From positions 1 to 64,000 of the forward strand of contig JAZRRE010000031.1 in assembly GCA_045650505.1 (NCBI GenBank): DNA of 64,000 nucleotides, read 5' to 3'. Below are positions 35,045 to 42,911 of this stretch, in pieces; position 1 is the stretch's first letter; every line of letters starts with the position of its first letter. A program made the position numbers and the translations under genes. A model generated the notes under the pieces. That model saw only the letters and a list, made by a program, of their open reading frames with translations, was not told the DNA's origin and made no database searches. Source of the stretch: RGIG1681 sp045650505 (GTDB lineage Bacteria; Bacillota; Clostridia; Christensenellales; UBA1242).

Positions 35045-35677
35045 TTATCTAATAAAGTTGGTGAGTGTTGGTTTTTCTTGCTCTGGTGGGTTGATTCCTT
35101 TTTCTCTGCCTGCTTCAATGCATTTTAAGAAATAAGTCATATTTCTTGCGAGTATGCGAAGTGCTTGCATACCTTCTTCATCTTTTGAAACATCTTCGGC
35201 TTTTCTGCCGAATGCCATATTCCAATATCTTGTTGAAATGATTGGCATTTGAGTGATTCCAAAATATTTATTAATTTGGTCATAAGTTGCGGTTGTTCCA
35301 GCACGCCTTGCACAAATCACTGACGCCACAGGCTTAAATTTAAAGCAGTCATTTTTGGCAGAGGAAGTTGAATAAAACGCCCTATCCATAAATGATGTGA
35401 GTAACCCAGACATTCCTGCATAATGCACAGGTGTGCCAAAAATAAAACCATCAGCAGTTTCTGCTTTTTTAACAAATTCATTCACAATGTCATCAATCGC
35501 ACACTTTCCAAGCTTTGAGCAAGCATAACAGCCAATGCAACCAGAAATAGGTTTGTTTCCAATCCAAAAAATTTCGGTTTCAATGCCGTTTAAATTTAAT
35601 TCTTGTTCCACTTCCTTAAGAGCGGTGAATGTTGTTCCATTTTCGTGTGGACTTCCGTTAACTAATAAAACTTTCAT
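35045..35677 (-). CDS. Flavodoxin-fold NAD(P)H-dependent reductase, iron-sulfur flavoprotein-like
   Basis: FMN-binding oxidoreductase. MKVLLVNGSPHENGTT is the phosphate-binding loop for FMN. GCIGCYACSKLGKC gives a C-x2-C-x2-C-x5-C cluster, the spacing of the compact Fe-S motif in iron-sulfur flavoproteins and also common in clostridial NADPH-dependent FMN reductases. FGTPVHYAGMSGLLTSFMDRAFYS is the second FMN contact region. Electron donor and acceptor are unknown. I start at 35677 (GAGGAAATT before ATG, 210 residues); the frame extends 23 codons further, but that extension has no ribosome binding site and does not fit the family. Confidence 0.85.
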   Translation of the reverse strand: MKVLLVNGSPHENGTTFTALKEVEQELNLNGIETEIFWIGNKPISGCIGCYACSKLGKCAIDDIVNEFVKKAETADGFIFGTPVHYAGMSGLLTSFMDRAFYSTSSAKNDCFKFKPVASVICARRAGTTATYDQINKYFGITQMPIISTRYWNMAFGRKAEDVSKDEEGMQALRILARNMTYFLKCIEAGREKGINPPEQEKPTLTNFIR

Positions 35678-35762
35678 AATTTCCTCGCTTGAATTTATAT
35701 ATTTGCAGTTTAAGTATAACATAAAATTTTTTTTGAGTGGTATCAAATTAAAATAAGATTAT

Positions 35763-35790
35763 GAAAAGACAGGCAATTGCCTGTCTTTTT
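35763..35790. terminator. Terminator hairpin flanking the tRNA-like element
   Basis: AAAAGACAGGCAATTGCCTGTCTTTTT: stem AAAGACAGGCAA / TTGCCTGTCTTT, T-runs on both strands. On the minus strand it starts a few bases after the CCA end of the tRNA-like element. Confidence 0.85.
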
Positions 35791-35793
35791 TAG

Positions 35794-35908
35794 TGGAGCT
35801 ATTGGCGGGAATAAGCACCTGCGTGCTTGGGCTTCGCCTTCGAACTTGCTGTGATATGTTTTAACTTTAAATTAAATTTATGTTACAGCAGTCCAATTCC
35901 TAAATAGC
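35794..35908 (-). pseudogene. tRNA-like element or decayed tRNA (115 nt)
   Basis: On the minus strand the segment begins GCTATT and ends AATAGC-T-CCA, so the ends pair as an acceptor stem with discriminator U and encoded CCA. Just before the 3' arm is GCAGG..CCCGC, a T-stem-like pairing with one mismatch. The last 19 bases match the 3' end of the adjacent tRNA-Thr at 18 positions. The usual D and anticodon arms are absent; instead there is a TGCTGT/ACAGCA hairpin with a long A/T loop. It is a degenerate tRNA copy or a tRNA-like RNA. A terminator follows at once. Confidence 0.5.
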
Positions 35909-35916
35909 AACAAAAA

Positions 35917-35944
35917 AGCCCACCCCCAAGGGTGAGCATTTTTT
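35917..35944 (-). terminator. Terminator of tRNA-Thr
   Basis: On the minus strand GCTCACCC / GGGTGGGC with one mismatch and loop of about four bases, then T6, directly after the tRNA 3' end. Confidence 0.75.
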
Positions 35945-35945
35945 A

Positions 35946-36020
35946 TGGAGCTACTGGCGGGAATCGGACCCGCGACCGCCGCATTACCAATGCGGTGCTC
36001 TACCACTGAGCCACAGTAGC
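35946..36020 (-). tRNA. tRNA-Thr (GGT anticodon)
   Basis: 75-base tRNA including encoded CCA. On the minus strand: acceptor GCTACTG / CAGTAGC, D-arm with GCTC AGTGGTA GAGC, anticodon arm CCGCA TTGGTAA TGCGG with anticodon GGT, variable loop, T-arm GCGGG TTCGATT CCCGC, discriminator T. All arms are fully paired, so it is a functional-looking tRNA for ACC/ACU. It is transcribed from a consensus promoter 126 bases upstream. Confidence 0.96.
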
Positions 36021-36031
36021 AAGAGATATTT

Positions 36032-36083
36032 GATGTTATTATGCGATATAAATAAAAAAGGAGGTGTTTTGCGTAATAACATC
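36032..36083 (-). other. Inverted repeat in the tRNA-Thr leader exposing an anti-Shine-Dalgarno sequence
   Basis: GATGTTATTA (36032-36041) and TAATAACATC (36074-36083) are perfect inverted repeats. In the minus-strand transcript the loop carries CACCTCC (complement of GGAGGTG at 36060-36066), the core of the 16S rRNA 3' tail. No other 16S sequence is near. Confidence 0.5.
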
Positions 36084-36152
36084 TAACTCTAATTGGCTTT
36101 ATTTTTAATATCTTCTTAAAAATAAAAACAGCTTTTTAAAAGCATAAAGTTA

Positions 36153-36181
36153 TTATAATAGTGAAGGCTTGTTTTGTCAAG
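36153..36181 (-). promoter_or_regulatory. Consensus promoter of tRNA-Thr
   Basis: Minus strand TTGACA (36181-36176), exactly 17 bases, TATAAT (36158-36153): a perfect sigma-A match, as expected for a stable RNA gene. Confidence 0.9.
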
Positions 36182-36288
36182 AATATTTATAATTTTATTT
36201 TCTGGCTATTTTTATCTATTATATTTGCATTTAAAATTAATTATTCTTAATTCTTTAAACAAAGTTTAAATTTGTTAAAACTATATTG

Positions 36289-36317
36289 TTGACAAAATTT
36301 TCAAAATTTTGTAATAT
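36289..36317 (+). promoter_or_regulatory. Promoter of the riboswitch-controlled ATPase gene
   Basis: TTGACA (36289-36294), 17-base spacer, TAATAT (36312-36317). Confidence 0.8.
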
Positions 36318-36339
36318 ATGAGCGTTGGTATATTTTGTT

Positions 36340-36560
36340 TTGTGCCAGCATAAAATTGAATAACAATTCCGTGGGGGAGTAGTTAGCACAAAAAGTTTTC
36401 GCTTTTTGTGGAGTAAGTTTCAACAACCGACCGTTAGGGGTCTGGCTTGCTTTAAAAAACAAGACTCACGCTTCAAATGGCTGTTGCTGTTTTGGCGTGC
36501 GTGAAATTATTTGAAATTCGTATTCCAAGTTATAGCAAGTGCTAGGGCTTGGAATTTTTT
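36340..36560 (+). ncRNA. yybP-ykoY (manganese) riboswitch with intrinsic terminator
   Basis: The leader shows the conserved blocks of the yybP-ykoY aptamer: GGGGAGTAG (36374-36382), CCGACCG (36427-36433) with GGGGTCTGGC after a short loop, GACTCACGC and AAATGGCTGT. The expression platform is a terminator, ATTCCAAG (36522-36529) / CTTGGAAT (36548-36555) plus T's. Members of this class sense Mn2+ and usually turn exporters on. Here it precedes a P2-type ATPase, a known gene class for this switch. Confidence 0.88.
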
Positions 36561-36606
36561 ATGCAAAAAAACAAGATATTAACAAAACTAAAAAAGGAGA
36601 AAATAA

Positions 36607-39255
36607 ATGAATTTTCATAGTGAAGATTTACAGTCGGTTCTTGCAGAAGTTGACACCAATGTTGAGTCGGGGTTAACAAAAGATGAAGTTAAAAAAAGAA
36701 CCGAAAAATTTGGCAAAAACAAACTTCAAGAAAAGAAAAAGAAATCTTGGGCTGCAAAGTTTTTTGAGCAATTCAAAGATGTTATGATTGTGATTTTAAT
36801 CATCGCGGCAGTGGTTTCATTTGTTATTGCCTGTGTGGAGAAAAATCCAAAAGAATTTTTTGAACCTGTGCTTATTCTTTTAATCGTTGTTTTAAATGCG
36901 ATTATGGGTGTTGTGCAGGAAAGCAAAGCAGAAAAAGCACTTGATGCTTTAAACAATATGTCTGCACCACACGCAAGGGTTATTCGTGATGGTGAAGAAA
37001 AAATCATCAATGCTTGTGACCTTGTTCCTGGTGATATCATTGTGCTTGAGGCTGGTGACTTTGTTCCTGCTGATGCAAGACTTATTAAAAGTGTCAGCTT
37101 AAAAAGTGAAGAATCAGCTTTGACAGGTGAGTCTGTTCCAACAGATAAAGATGCAGATAAAGCTGTTAAAGTAAAAGCACCTATTGGTGATAGGTCTAAT
37201 ATGGTATTCACAGGTTGCAGCATCACTTATGGAACTGCTAGAGCAGTTGTTGTTGCAACAGGTATGAACACTGAAATGGGTAAAATTGCAGGGCTTCTCT
37301 CTAATGAAGAAGAAGGAGCAACACCGCTTCAACAAAAACTTGCAAAACTTGGCAGAAATCTTGGCTTTGTTGCTCTTGCTGCGTGCGCTGTTATTTTTGT
37401 TGTTGGAATTTTAAGTGATATTGGCATTTTAGAAATGTTTATGACAGCGGTTTCGCTTGCTGTTTCTGCAATTCCTGAAGGCTTGCCTGCAATTGTTACC
37501 ATTGTGCTTTCAATTGGCGTTCAAAGAATGGTTAAAAAGAACGCAATCATTAGAAGACTTCCTGCAGTTGAAACTCTTGGAAGTGCATCTATCATTTGTT
37601 CAGACAAAACCGGAACCCTCACAATGAACAGAATGACTCTTGTTGAGGCATACACAGATTCTGCTGATTCAACAGAAGAAATCAGCAAAGAAAACTCTCA
37701 AAAAGTTAAGAAACTTTTAACTTATGCAACACTTTGTTCAAATGGTTCAATCACCATTCACGGAAACAAAGAAACTCACGTTGGTGACCCAACTGAAACA
37801 GCAATTGTTTCTGCAGCACACAAAAATGGTCTTGAAAAAGATGCACTTAATGCAAAGCACCCAAGACTTGCAGAACTTCCATTTGACTCTGACAGAAAGC
37901 TTATGAGCACAATCAATAAGATTAACGGAAAGCTTTACGTTATTGTTAAAGGTGCGGTTGATGTAATTGAACAACGTTGTGTTGCTGGCAATCTTGAAAA
38001 AGCAAGAGAATTTAACGACACAATGAGTGCAAGAGCACTTCGTGTGCTTGCAGTGGCTTATAAAGAAATTGACGAAGTTCCTGAAAAACTCACAAGTGAA
38101 GACCTTGAAAACGGGCTCACATTTATGGGTTTAGTTGGTATGATTGACCCTCCAAGACCAAAAGCAAAAGCAGCTGTAACTGTTTGCAAAGAAGCAGGAA
38201 TCAAACCTATTATGATTACCGGTGACCACGTTGTGACAGCAACTGCAATTGCAAAACAACTCGGCATTTATGAAAATGGTGACAAAGCCATCACAGGTGC
38301 TGAACTTGATGAAATGAGCGATAGAGAGCTTGATGCAAATCTTGAACTTATCTCTGTTTATGCTCGTGTTTCTCCTGAAAATAAAATTAGAATTGTTAAA
38401 GCTTGGCAAAGAAAAGGTCAAGTTGTTTCAATGACAGGTGACGGTGTTAACGATGCACCAGCACTTAAAGCAGCCGATATTGGTTGCGCTATGGGTATCA
38501 CCGGAACTGATGTTGCAAAAGGTTCTGCTGATATGATACTTACCGATGACAACTTCACAACCATTGTTGATGCGGTTCGTGAAGGTCGTGGAATTTATGC
38601 AAATATTAAAAAGGTTGTAGGTTTCCTTCTTGGAACAAACATTGGTGAAGTGGTTGCAGTGTTCTTTGCAATGATTTTCTGGCATTCAACACCATTCTTA
38701 TCAATACAACTTTTAATGATTAATCTTGTGACCGACAGTCTTCCAGCAATTGCGCTTGGAATGGAAGCAGTTGAGGCTGATGTTATGAAGCATAAGCCAA
38801 AACCAAAAGATGAGGGATTGTTTGCTCACGGTCTTGGAATTAAAATTGTGCTTCAAGGTTTTATGTTTGGCATACTCGCACTTATTGCGTTCAAACTTGG
38901 TGAAAGTGTAACAGGCACACTTGTTGGTGGTCAAACACTTGCATTTATGACTCTTGCTCTTTCTCAAATTCTTCAAGCATATAATATGCGTTCTGAAAAA
39001 TCGCTCTTTAAAATTGGACCTTTCTCAAACCATAAACTCAATTGGGCTTGCTTTGGTTCACTTGCACTTTTAGCACTTGTTGTGTTCACTCCTGTTAGAA
39101 TTGCATTTGGTTTAATGATGCTTCCAGCTTGGCTTTATGCTGTTGCTTTAGGTTTTGGAGTGTTCCCAATTTTCGTTATGGAAATTGCAAAAATCATTGA
39201 ACATAAATACTCAAAAAAGAAAGAAAAAAGAGAAGCAGAAGCAAAAAATGCTTAA
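36607..39255 (+). CDS. P2-type Ca2+/Mn2+-transporting ATPase
   Basis: Membrane pump that exports Ca2+ and/or Mn2+ from the cytoplasm. It has the N-terminal cation-ATPase domain, TGES in the actuator loop, membrane segment 4 with AIPEGLPAIV, phosphorylation site CSDKTGTLTMN (Asp about 333), MTGDGVNDAPALKAADIGCAMG, and segments 5-6 with NIGEVVAVFFAMIFW and INLVTDSLPAIALGME, the SERCA/PMR1-type ligand residues. The 882-residue length is normal; the tail is Lys/Glu-rich. The gene lies under a yybP-ykoY riboswitch, which makes Mn2+ a likely physiological substrate or signal. The ribosome binding site is AAAAAGGAG. It is monocistronic. Confidence 0.94.
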   Translation: MNFHSEDLQSVLAEVDTNVESGLTKDEVKKRTEKFGKNKLQEKKKKSWAAKFFEQFKDVMIVILIIAAVVSFVIACVEKNPKEFFEPVLILLIVVLNAIMGVVQESKAEKALDALNNMSAPHARVIRDGEEKIINACDLVPGDIIVLEAGDFVPADARLIKSVSLKSEESALTGESVPTDKDADKAVKVKAPIGDRSNMVFTGCSITYGTARAVVVATGMNTEMGKIAGLLSNEEEGATPLQQKLAKLGRNLGFVALAACAVIFVVGILSDIGILEMFMTAVSLAVSAIPEGLPAIVTIVLSIGVQRMVKKNAIIRRLPAVETLGSASIICSDKTGTLTMNRMTLVEAYTDSADSTEEISKENSQKVKKLLTYATLCSNGSITIHGNKETHVGDPTETAIVSAAHKNGLEKDALNAKHPRLAELPFDSDRKLMSTINKINGKLYVIVKGAVDVIEQRCVAGNLEKAREFNDTMSARALRVLAVAYKEIDEVPEKLTSEDLENGLTFMGLVGMIDPPRPKAKAAVTVCKEAGIKPIMITGDHVVTATAIAKQLGIYENGDKAITGAELDEMSDRELDANLELISVYARVSPENKIRIVKAWQRKGQVVSMTGDGVNDAPALKAADIGCAMGITGTDVAKGSADMILTDDNFTTIVDAVREGRGIYANIKKVVGFLLGTNIGEVVAVFFAMIFWHSTPFLSIQLLMINLVTDSLPAIALGMEAVEADVMKHKPKPKDEGLFAHGLGIKIVLQGFMFGILALIAFKLGESVTGTLVGGQTLAFMTLALSQILQAYNMRSEKSLFKIGPFSNHKLNWACFGSLALLALVVFTPVRIAFGLMMLPAWLYAVALGFGVFPIFVMEIAKIIEHKYSKKKEKREAEAKNA

Positions 39256-39285
39256 AATTAATTAAATCAAAAAAATAATGAATAA

Positions 39286-39315
39286 AAAATGCCAGAAAAA
39301 ATCTGGCATTTTTAT
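39286..39315 (+). terminator. Terminator after the P2-type ATPase
   Basis: Stem AAATGCCAGA (39287-39296) / TCTGGCATTT (39302-39311), then T's. Confidence 0.87.
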
Positions 39316-39379
39316 TTTTTTGTTGTGAAAATTTTTGCTAAATTTAATATATTATTTATATATTAATAAATAAAGTTGT

Positions 39380-39408
39380 TTGACAACTTTTTTTTAAATT
39401 GATATACT
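39380..39408 (+). promoter_or_regulatory. Promoter of the DUF4097-like gene, overlapped by a hairpin
   Basis: TTGACA (39380-39385), 17-base spacer, TATACT (39403-39408). AAAGTTGT (39372-39379) and ACAACTTT (39383-39390) plus a T-run form a terminator-like hairpin covering the -35 element. Confidence 0.7.
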
Positions 39409-39430
39409 TTATTATGTATAGGAGTATCGA

Positions 39431-41011
39431 ATGTCAAAAAGATTAGCTATTGTATTTTTCATAGTTATTGCTTCGTGCATTTTTGCTGTTGCAGGTTTTT
39501 GCTTGATGTTATTTTTAGCACCAGGCTTTTCTGCTTTTGGTTTAAAATATATTCGAACTGATATTCACGTGGTTAACACAGGTAAAATTCAAATAGCTGA
39601 AACAAAAGAATTTAAAGATGTTGGTGGCTTCAATGGAAATGTGATTATTGAAACATCTGAAGTGCCTATCAATATCATTTTTTCACAAGACTTTGATTTT
39701 TATTTTGCTTATTATGATAACTTTGTTGGTTTAACAACATCTGATTTTGATGACCCATCAATTTCAGTTACAAGAACCGCACAAGGTGATTGTGTGATAA
39801 AAACACAAGAATTTGAAAAATTTATTTATGAAAGTTCTTCAAGTAAACGTTATTTAGATATCTATGTTCCGCTTTATATTGTTGGTGGTGAAGGTGCAAC
39901 AACTAGAGATTTAACAATTAATACCAAGAGTTCAAAAATCACTTTTGAAAAAGAAAAAGAAGACACAAGAACTGCATCATTCAACACTGTTACAATCAAT
40001 ACGCAAAACAGCAAAGTGGTTTATGATTCAAATTTCCATGCTGTTAACTTTAATTATCAAACAAACCACACTATAAGAATTTATGGTGACACAGAAAAAG
40101 AAGTTTATGCAACACATTATAATTTAGAAAGTCGTTCGGGCAAAATTGTGATTATTGGCAACGTTGTTGGAAATGTTAAAGCAAAAACAAACAACGGTGA
40201 CATCTTGCTTGAATCTTGCAAAAACTTATATGTTGAAACAAAGTGTGGTGATGTTGAATGTTCAAATAAAGAATCAAAAATCACCACTCGTGGTATTGTT
40301 GAAATTACAACCACAGCGGGCAGGGTTACTCTTGGTGAAATTAAGGGTAATGGTGAAAATATTATCACAACCGGCGGCGGTGCTGTAACCGTTGACAAGC
40401 TTACTGATGCAACAATCACAACCAAAAGGGGTGCGATTCGTGTTAAATCAGTCAACAATGCAAAGATTGTTTCAAATGTAGGAAATGTTTATGTTGAAGA
40501 AGCACTTTCTTCAATTAATGTTAAAACCCAAAGAGGCAAGATTGAACTTGGTGGTGAAGGTTTAACCCTTAACAACCCTCACGTATTCTCAAGCATTGGC
40601 AGAATTAATCTTAAATCTGCATCAGGAACCGTTTATGTTGAAACAGCGGGAAGCAATATTGAATTCACCAATAAAGATAGTGAAGATATCACAATTTTTG
40701 GTGGCAAAAAAGTTAAAGCTTCAAGGCTTACCGGTGCAATTCACATTAAATCAAATGGAGCAACTGAACTTAAGTTTACAAAAATCACAAAACAAACAAT
40801 TGTTGAACTTGGTGATAAATGTTATAGTGCAATCATTAATGCAGAGCAAAACACTTCACGCGACACAAGCTATTATCTTTCAGGCAAGAGTGTTGTGAGA
40901 TATGAAGATGAAGCACCTGTTAAAGATTATGAGAACACAATTGAAGGTGATGCGTCAATAAAAGTAATCGGCAAAAATGCTGATGTTCACGTTTATTTCA
41001 AAAAACCTTAA
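39431..41011 (+). CDS. Membrane-anchored DUF4097-like beta-repeat protein
   Basis: Probably an extracytoplasmic protein anchored by one N-terminal segment (LAIVFFIVIASCIFAVAGFCLMLFLAP, residues about 5-31). The rest, to 526 residues, is made of repeated short beta-strands (for example IVIIGNVVGNVKAKTNNGDILLES, VYVETAGSNIEFTNKDSEDI), typical of DUF4097/adhesin-like beta-solenoids with Asn-rich turns such as TKSSKIT and NNGDIL. No cell-wall sorting signal is visible. Function is unknown; related proteins are often near envelope regulators, which I do not see here. The ribosome binding site is TAGGAG. The gene is monocistronic with its own promoter and terminator. Confidence 0.8.
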   Translation: MSKRLAIVFFIVIASCIFAVAGFCLMLFLAPGFSAFGLKYIRTDIHVVNTGKIQIAETKEFKDVGGFNGNVIIETSEVPINIIFSQDFDFYFAYYDNFVGLTTSDFDDPSISVTRTAQGDCVIKTQEFEKFIYESSSSKRYLDIYVPLYIVGGEGATTRDLTINTKSSKITFEKEKEDTRTASFNTVTINTQNSKVVYDSNFHAVNFNYQTNHTIRIYGDTEKEVYATHYNLESRSGKIVIIGNVVGNVKAKTNNGDILLESCKNLYVETKCGDVECSNKESKITTRGIVEITTTAGRVTLGEIKGNGENIITTGGGAVTVDKLTDATITTKRGAIRVKSVNNAKIVSNVGNVYVEEALSSINVKTQRGKIELGGEGLTLNNPHVFSSIGRINLKSASGTVYVETAGSNIEFTNKDSEDITIFGGKKVKASRLTGAIHIKSNGATELKFTKITKQTIVELGDKCYSAIINAEQNTSRDTSYYLSGKSVVRYEDEAPVKDYENTIEGDASIKVIGKNADVHVYFKKP

Positions 41012-41017
41012 TAAAAT

Positions 41018-41046
41018 AAACACCCTTGAAAGAGGGTGTTTTTTAT
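41018..41046 (+). terminator. Terminator after the DUF4097-like gene
   Basis: Stem AACACCCT (41019-41026) / AGGGTGTT (41033-41040) followed by T's. The remaining bases to 41305 are very A/T-rich, and I find no gene or clear promoter there. Confidence 0.85.
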
Positions 41047-41305
41047 TGCAAAATTTCACCTCAAAAAATCTGAAAAAAAATTCAAAAAAAATCTTATATT
41101 AATTATATATAAAAATATATTATATTTATTCATTTATTATAAGCAAAAGTTCAATGTCAATTTGTCAAATGGGTATTTACAAACCAGATGGCTTATGATA
41201 AAATATATACAACAATAAAATAAATTTATGTTTCATTTTATTGGACATTTGTTTTCACTCGTGATAAAATTATTATAGCTTATTATAGATTTTGAGAGGT
41301 CGATA

Positions 41306-41644
41306 ATGAAAAGATATATTTATCCAATGGTGATTTTCACTGATGAAAACAATTTATATACAGCTCTTTATCCAGATTTGAACTTGCTTGCTTCAGGTTC
41401 TTCTATTGAAGATGTTTATGCTAGAGCTAACGACTATTTGGAGTTTTATTTAACATCAGCTTTAAAATATGATATTAAAATTTCTAATATGTCAACTTAT
41501 GCTGAAATCCAAGCTCTCAACCCTAAAAAGGTTGTGCTTTTAGGATACGCAGACATTGATGATGGCGGAATTATTTTAACAGAAAACGAACAAGCAGAAA
41601 AGAATTTCTTGGAAGAGTTTGTGTTTACGGAGGAGGGTGATTAG
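41306..41644 (+). CDS. HicB-like protein (orphan)
   Basis: 112 residues whose first half matches the HicB partial RNase H-like fold: KRYIYPMVIFTDENNLYTALYPDLNLLASGSSIEDVYARANDYLEFYL, which is the strand-strand-PDL-helix order of HicB antitoxins. No C-terminal DNA-binding domain and no neighbouring HicA (a short basic protein of 55-65 residues) can be seen on either side. It may have another role, or HicA may lie elsewhere. The ribosome binding site is GAGAGG. It ends two bases before the next gene, with GGAGGGTG inside its own 3' end serving that gene, so the two are cotranscribed. Confidence 0.7.
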   Translation: MKRYIYPMVIFTDENNLYTALYPDLNLLASGSSIEDVYARANDYLEFYLTSALKYDIKISNMSTYAEIQALNPKKVVLLGYADIDDGGIILTENEQAEKNFLEEFVFTEEGD

Positions 41645-41646
41645 TA

Positions 41647-42192
41647 ATGAGTATCAATGAACAAAACTTAACTTCATTTTATGGTGGCATAACAGAAAGA
41701 ACATATCCAATGGAACTCGCTTTCACAGCGCTTTGTTCTGGTGCGTTTATGGATTATTATAAAGATGAGCAAACAGGTCTTGAAACTTTGGTTGCTCTTG
41801 TTCCAAAATCAAATGGTTCAGTTCAACCAATCGAAGTAACTTTTGGAAATCCAGACAGTGTTGCTATTGATAACAGAATTGCAATCTATCATTCTTTGGG
41901 ATTAGACAGAATTGTTAATGAAAAAGGCAATTCAAACTCAACAAACAGTGAAATTTTGGCTCAAAGATTTGCTTCAATTGCAAGCACTCTTGGTGCAAAC
42001 AACACATACACAAATGTGTTCTTTGATAGAAAGGCAACTGAACTTCGTAAAAGATTGTTAGAAAATTATCCAGAAAATATAAAAGAGTATGATGAAGCTG
42101 TTGAGTCTTACAAAAAGGCTTTTGCAAAAGCTTTTGATATGAAAGAAACAGATTCAAAAGATGGCGAAAAAAAAAACAGAATAATGGCGTAA
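41647..42192 (+). CDS. Hypothetical protein (181 aa) downstream of HicB-like gene
   Basis: No family recognised. It is soluble. The first half is mixed alpha/beta (TERTYPMELAFTALCSGAFMDYYKDEQTG, ETLVALVPKSNGSVQPIEVTFGNPDSVAIDNRIAIYHSLGLDR). The second half is a helical, Lys-rich region from about residue 95 (ILAQRFASIASTLG, then RKRLLENYPENIKEYDEAVESYKKAFAKAF). It is tightly coupled to the HicB-like gene by a two-base gap and a GGAGGGTG site, so a functional link with it is plausible. It has no catalytic motif that I can name. Confidence 0.75.
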   Translation: MSINEQNLTSFYGGITERTYPMELAFTALCSGAFMDYYKDEQTGLETLVALVPKSNGSVQPIEVTFGNPDSVAIDNRIAIYHSLGLDRIVNEKGNSNSTNSEILAQRFASIASTLGANNTYTNVFFDRKATELRKRLLENYPENIKEYDEAVESYKKAFAKAFDMKETDSKDGEKKNRIMA

Positions 42193-42235
42193 CAGATGCT
42201 AATGTTTAACAAAAATACCAATTAGGGGTGGTTTA

Positions 42236-42775
42236 GTGGCAAGAATTGATTTGCATGAGCTCGCACTAATTGTTGGATTTGAAGTGGTTTGTGTTGATGA
42301 AGACTACACAAACTATGAATATATGATTCGAATTCGTGATATTGAAAGTATGTCTTATGTTTTAAAAATCAAAAACCATATTGAGTTTTTAGATGTTGAC
42401 AATATTTTGCAATCAATCATCATTGTTCTTCCAGCAGATTTAAGGCGAAAGATTAGAAAACTCACCAAAAAAACTGATGAGAATAATATTGACAATATAA
42501 TAGATTTATTATGTTTCACTGTTGAAGAATATAAGCAGAAAACAAGATATAATCTTTTAAATGAGTATGCAAAACTTTTAGATATCAATCTTGAAGAAAA
42601 TGGTTATTTCTTCACATACAAAATGTCTAAAAAAAGATACAAACAAATTATGGCATTTATTGAAAGCAAGCTTGATGTGAGTGTTGCTCCAATCATTGGA
42701 AAAATGCATAAAATTGAATATAAGATTGGTTATTTAAAACAACATAAAAAAATCGATGAATCAACAAGAATTTAA
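42236..42775 (+). CDS. Hypothetical protein (179 aa), GTG start
   Basis: Not recognised. It starts with GTG behind AGGGGTGG; no in-frame ATG fits better. The N-terminal half has alternating hydrophobic/charged strands (IDLHELALIVGFEVVCVDED, YEYMIRIRDIESMSYVLKI). The C-terminal half is helical and Lys-rich (YKQIMAFIESKLDVSVAPIIGKMHKIEYKIGYLK). It follows the preceding gene by 44 bases and probably ends the HicB-like gene group, since a strong terminator overlaps its stop codon. It has no membrane segment or signal peptide. Confidence 0.72.
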   Translation: MARIDLHELALIVGFEVVCVDEDYTNYEYMIRIRDIESMSYVLKIKNHIEFLDVDNILQSIIIVLPADLRRKIRKLTKKTDENNIDNIIDLLCFTVEEYKQKTRYNLLNEYAKLLDINLEENGYFFTYKMSKKRYKQIMAFIESKLDVSVAPIIGKMHKIEYKIGYLKQHKKIDESTRI

Positions 42776-42800
42776 GACTAGCATTTGCTAGTCTTTTTTG
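42775..42800 (+). terminator. Terminator after the HicB-like gene group
   Basis: Stem AGACTAGCA (42775-42783) / TGCTAGTCT (42786-42794) with T6; the stop codon overlaps the stem. Confidence 0.85.
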
Positions 42801-42859
42801 ATGTAAAAAATTAAATTAAAAATAATAAAAAATCACTCTAAAAATACCATTAAAAATAT

Positions 42860-42888
42860 TTGCTTTAATTGATAAAAAATTATATAAT
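42860..42888 (+). promoter_or_regulatory. Promoter of the methyltransferase gene
   Basis: TTGCTT (42860-42865), 17-base spacer, TATAAT (42883-42888). Confidence 0.6.
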
Positions 42889-42911
42889 TTTGGTATAAGT
42901 GAGGGTTTATA

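Noticed and set aside
35794..35908. A second functional tRNA
   Set aside because: D and anticodon arms are absent and the T-loop is degenerate, so I report it only as a tRNA-like or decayed element.
36021..36085. Fragment of a 16S rRNA gene (CACCTCC match)
   Set aside because: Only the anti-Shine-Dalgarno core matches; no surrounding 16S helix sequence is present.
41036..41218. Short open frame after the DUF4097-like gene
   Set aside because: It starts inside the terminator and has A/T-driven composition (Lys, Ile, Tyr, Phe) with no ribosome binding site.
41306..41644. A complete HicAB toxin-antitoxin system
   Set aside because: No HicA-like short basic protein is encoded on either side.
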